Shown: piece after piece, positions 4,525-5,287 of the stretch
Layout of the letters: each line of letters begins with the position of its first letter
Position numbering within the stretch: position 1 is the first letter of the stretch
Made by a program: the position numbers and the translations under genes
Notes under the pieces: generated by a model
The model's database searches: none
What the model was told of the DNA's origin: nothing
Seen by the model: the letters and a program-made list of their open reading frames with translations, nothing else
NCBI GenBank assembly: GCA_050329835.1
Contig: JBHJOJ010000264.1
Span: forward strand, 1-5,287
From: JANNOG01 sp050329835
GTDB taxonomy: Bacteria; Actinomycetota; Actinomycetes; Actinomycetales; JBBAYJ01
Direction of reading: 5' to 3'
DNA length: 5,287 nucleotides

Positions 4525-5287
4525 CCTCCGGTGCCCTCGCGGTGAGCCCCACGGGGCTGCTGTTCCTGGGCGTCGTCGTCCTGTGGGCGGTGTACCTGGT
4601 CCCGCTGTGGGCACGGGAGCGGTCCCGGGCGTCGGTGGAGCGGGCGGCCCAGCGCGCCGCCGAGCTCATGCGCGACGCCGACACCAGCCAGCCGCGGGTG
4701 GTCCTCACCACGGGGGAGCCCCGGCTCACCTCGACCGCGCGGCTCAACGCCGTGGCCGTCGCCACCCGGGACGTCGCCCGGGCCCGGCGGGCCCTGCGCC
4801 GGGGGCGGGCGCTGCGCGGCCTCGCCCTGCTGAGCGGACTCGGTCTGGTCGTCGCTTCCGGCGTCGGCGCCCTGGTGGCCGGCTGGCCGGCATGGTCGCC
4901 GGCGGCCGCCGGCTCGTGGCTGGTCACCACCACGATCGCGGGGGCCCTGGCGGCGGTCGCCGACCGTCACCGCCTGGCCTCGGCCCGGGAGCGGGTGAGC
5001 GCGGCCCGGACGCTGCAGCCGACGATCCCGGCGCTGACCCGCTCAGTGCCGCTGTTCGACCGCGGCCCGGAGCGGGAGGCGGACGGACCCGAGGACGAGC
5101 GGACCGCCCGGCCGTGGACGCCGGTCGACGTGCCCCGGCCGGTCTACACGACGGCGCCGCGGGTCACCCACGCCCCGCCGCTGCCGTGGGTGGACGCCGC
5201 CCCGGCGGCCCGTCGGCCCGCGGCCGGAACCGCACTCGACGTGCTGGACCCCGCCGAGGCGGACGCCGAGCGCCGGGCGGCCGCCCG
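4521..5287 (+). CDS. sepX: Divisome membrane protein SepX/GlpR (3' end outside window)
   Basis: 255 complete codons are visible and the frame is still open at the window end. Residues 11-30 form a transmembrane segment (TGLLFLGVVVLWAVYLVPLW). Residues 31-99 are a charged, Arg-rich cytoplasmic-type stretch. Two further hydrophobic segments at about 100-120 and 126-147 form a hairpin. After that comes a long polar, Pro-rich region with PWTPVDVPRPVYTTAP (198-213), matching the W-x-P-V-x-V-P-x-P-x-Y-x-T-x-P signature I associate with this family. SepX is a Streptomyces membrane protein needed for hyphal septation and sporulation; GlpR is the corynebacterial receptor of Glp at the division site. 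Position straight after rimJ matches Rv0996 in M. tuberculosis. GTG 4521 overlaps the rimJ stop; GTG 4542 (V8) is an alternative giving the family-like start MSPTGLLFL. Identification rests on synteny plus topology and motif. Confidence 0.85.
   Translation, partial: MTSGALAVSPTGLLFLGVVVLWAVYLVPLWARERSRASVERAAQRAAELMRDADTSQPRVVLTTGEPRLTSTARLNAVAVATRDVARARRALRRGRALRGLALLSGLGLVVASGVGALVAGWPAWSPAAAGSWLVTTTIAGALAAVADRHRLASARERVSAARTLQPTIPALTRSVPLFDRGPEREADGPEDERTARPWTPVDVPRPVYTTAPRVTHAPPLPWVDAAPAARRPAAGTALDVLDPAEADAERRAAA

Noticed and set aside
4440..4970. Minus-strand frames opposite the rimJ end and the sepX start
   Set aside because: The + strand encodes a clear membrane protein with family motifs there; the antisense products are Arg/Pro/Gly-rich with no recognisable domain.
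1..5287. tRNA, rRNA, CRISPR, insertion sequence, attachment site or riboswitch
   Set aside because: No direct-repeat array, transposase, terminal inverted repeats or RNA-gene-like stretch was seen on either strand, and coding density leaves little room.

Overview
The window is compactly coded, very GC-rich DNA (about three quarters G+C by eye, with G or C in nearly every third codon position). GTG starts, 4-base stop/start overlaps and the gene content point to a high-GC actinomycete. The order galU, moeA-like gene, moaC, rimJ-like gene, three-helix membrane protein is the conserved actinobacterial arrangement also known from Streptomyces. Mycobacteria and corynebacteria have a version without moaC. 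The style resembles Geodermatophilales or Frankia-like lineages, but the genus cannot be fixed from this sequence.

Layout: all six genes are on the + strand. (1) 2-1063 is the C-terminal part of a diguanylate cyclase (GAF-like region, then GGDEF); its start lies before the window. (2) 1068-1967 is galU, UTP-glucose-1-phosphate uridylyltransferase. (3) 2000-3283 is a MoeA-family protein, best read as the gephyrin-like protein Glp. (4) 3360-3833 is moaC. (5) 3841-4524 is a RimJ/RimL-type GNAT acetyltransferase. (6) From 4521 to beyond the window end is a membrane protein with one N-terminal and two central transmembrane segments and a conserved W-x-P-V-x-V-P motif, best read as SepX/GlpR, the divisome membrane receptor of Glp. 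Non-coding DNA is limited to 1064-1067, 1968-1999, 3284-3359 and 3834-3840, so no gene-free stretch exceeds 300 bases.

How the genes may work together: the cluster looks at first like a mix of sugar-nucleotide, molybdenum-cofactor and acetyltransferase genes. Read through the Glp-GlpR system of Corynebacterium and SepX of Streptomyces, it is a cell-division locus: Glp, a MoeA-fold protein that binds the FtsZ tail, and its membrane receptor SepX/GlpR, with a conserved acetyltransferase between them and the cell-envelope precursor enzyme GalU upstream. The Glp candidate lacks the lysines of the KPGK motif seen in E. coli MoeA, which fits a shift away from, or a change in, the molybdotransferase role. 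MoaC remains a normal-looking cofactor enzyme.

Regulation: galU and sepX each have a TAnnnT -10-like hexamer ending exactly 7 bases before the start codon. That is the geometry of leaderless actinobacterial transcripts and suggests two promoters inside an otherwise tightly packed gene string. A weaker third candidate precedes moaC.
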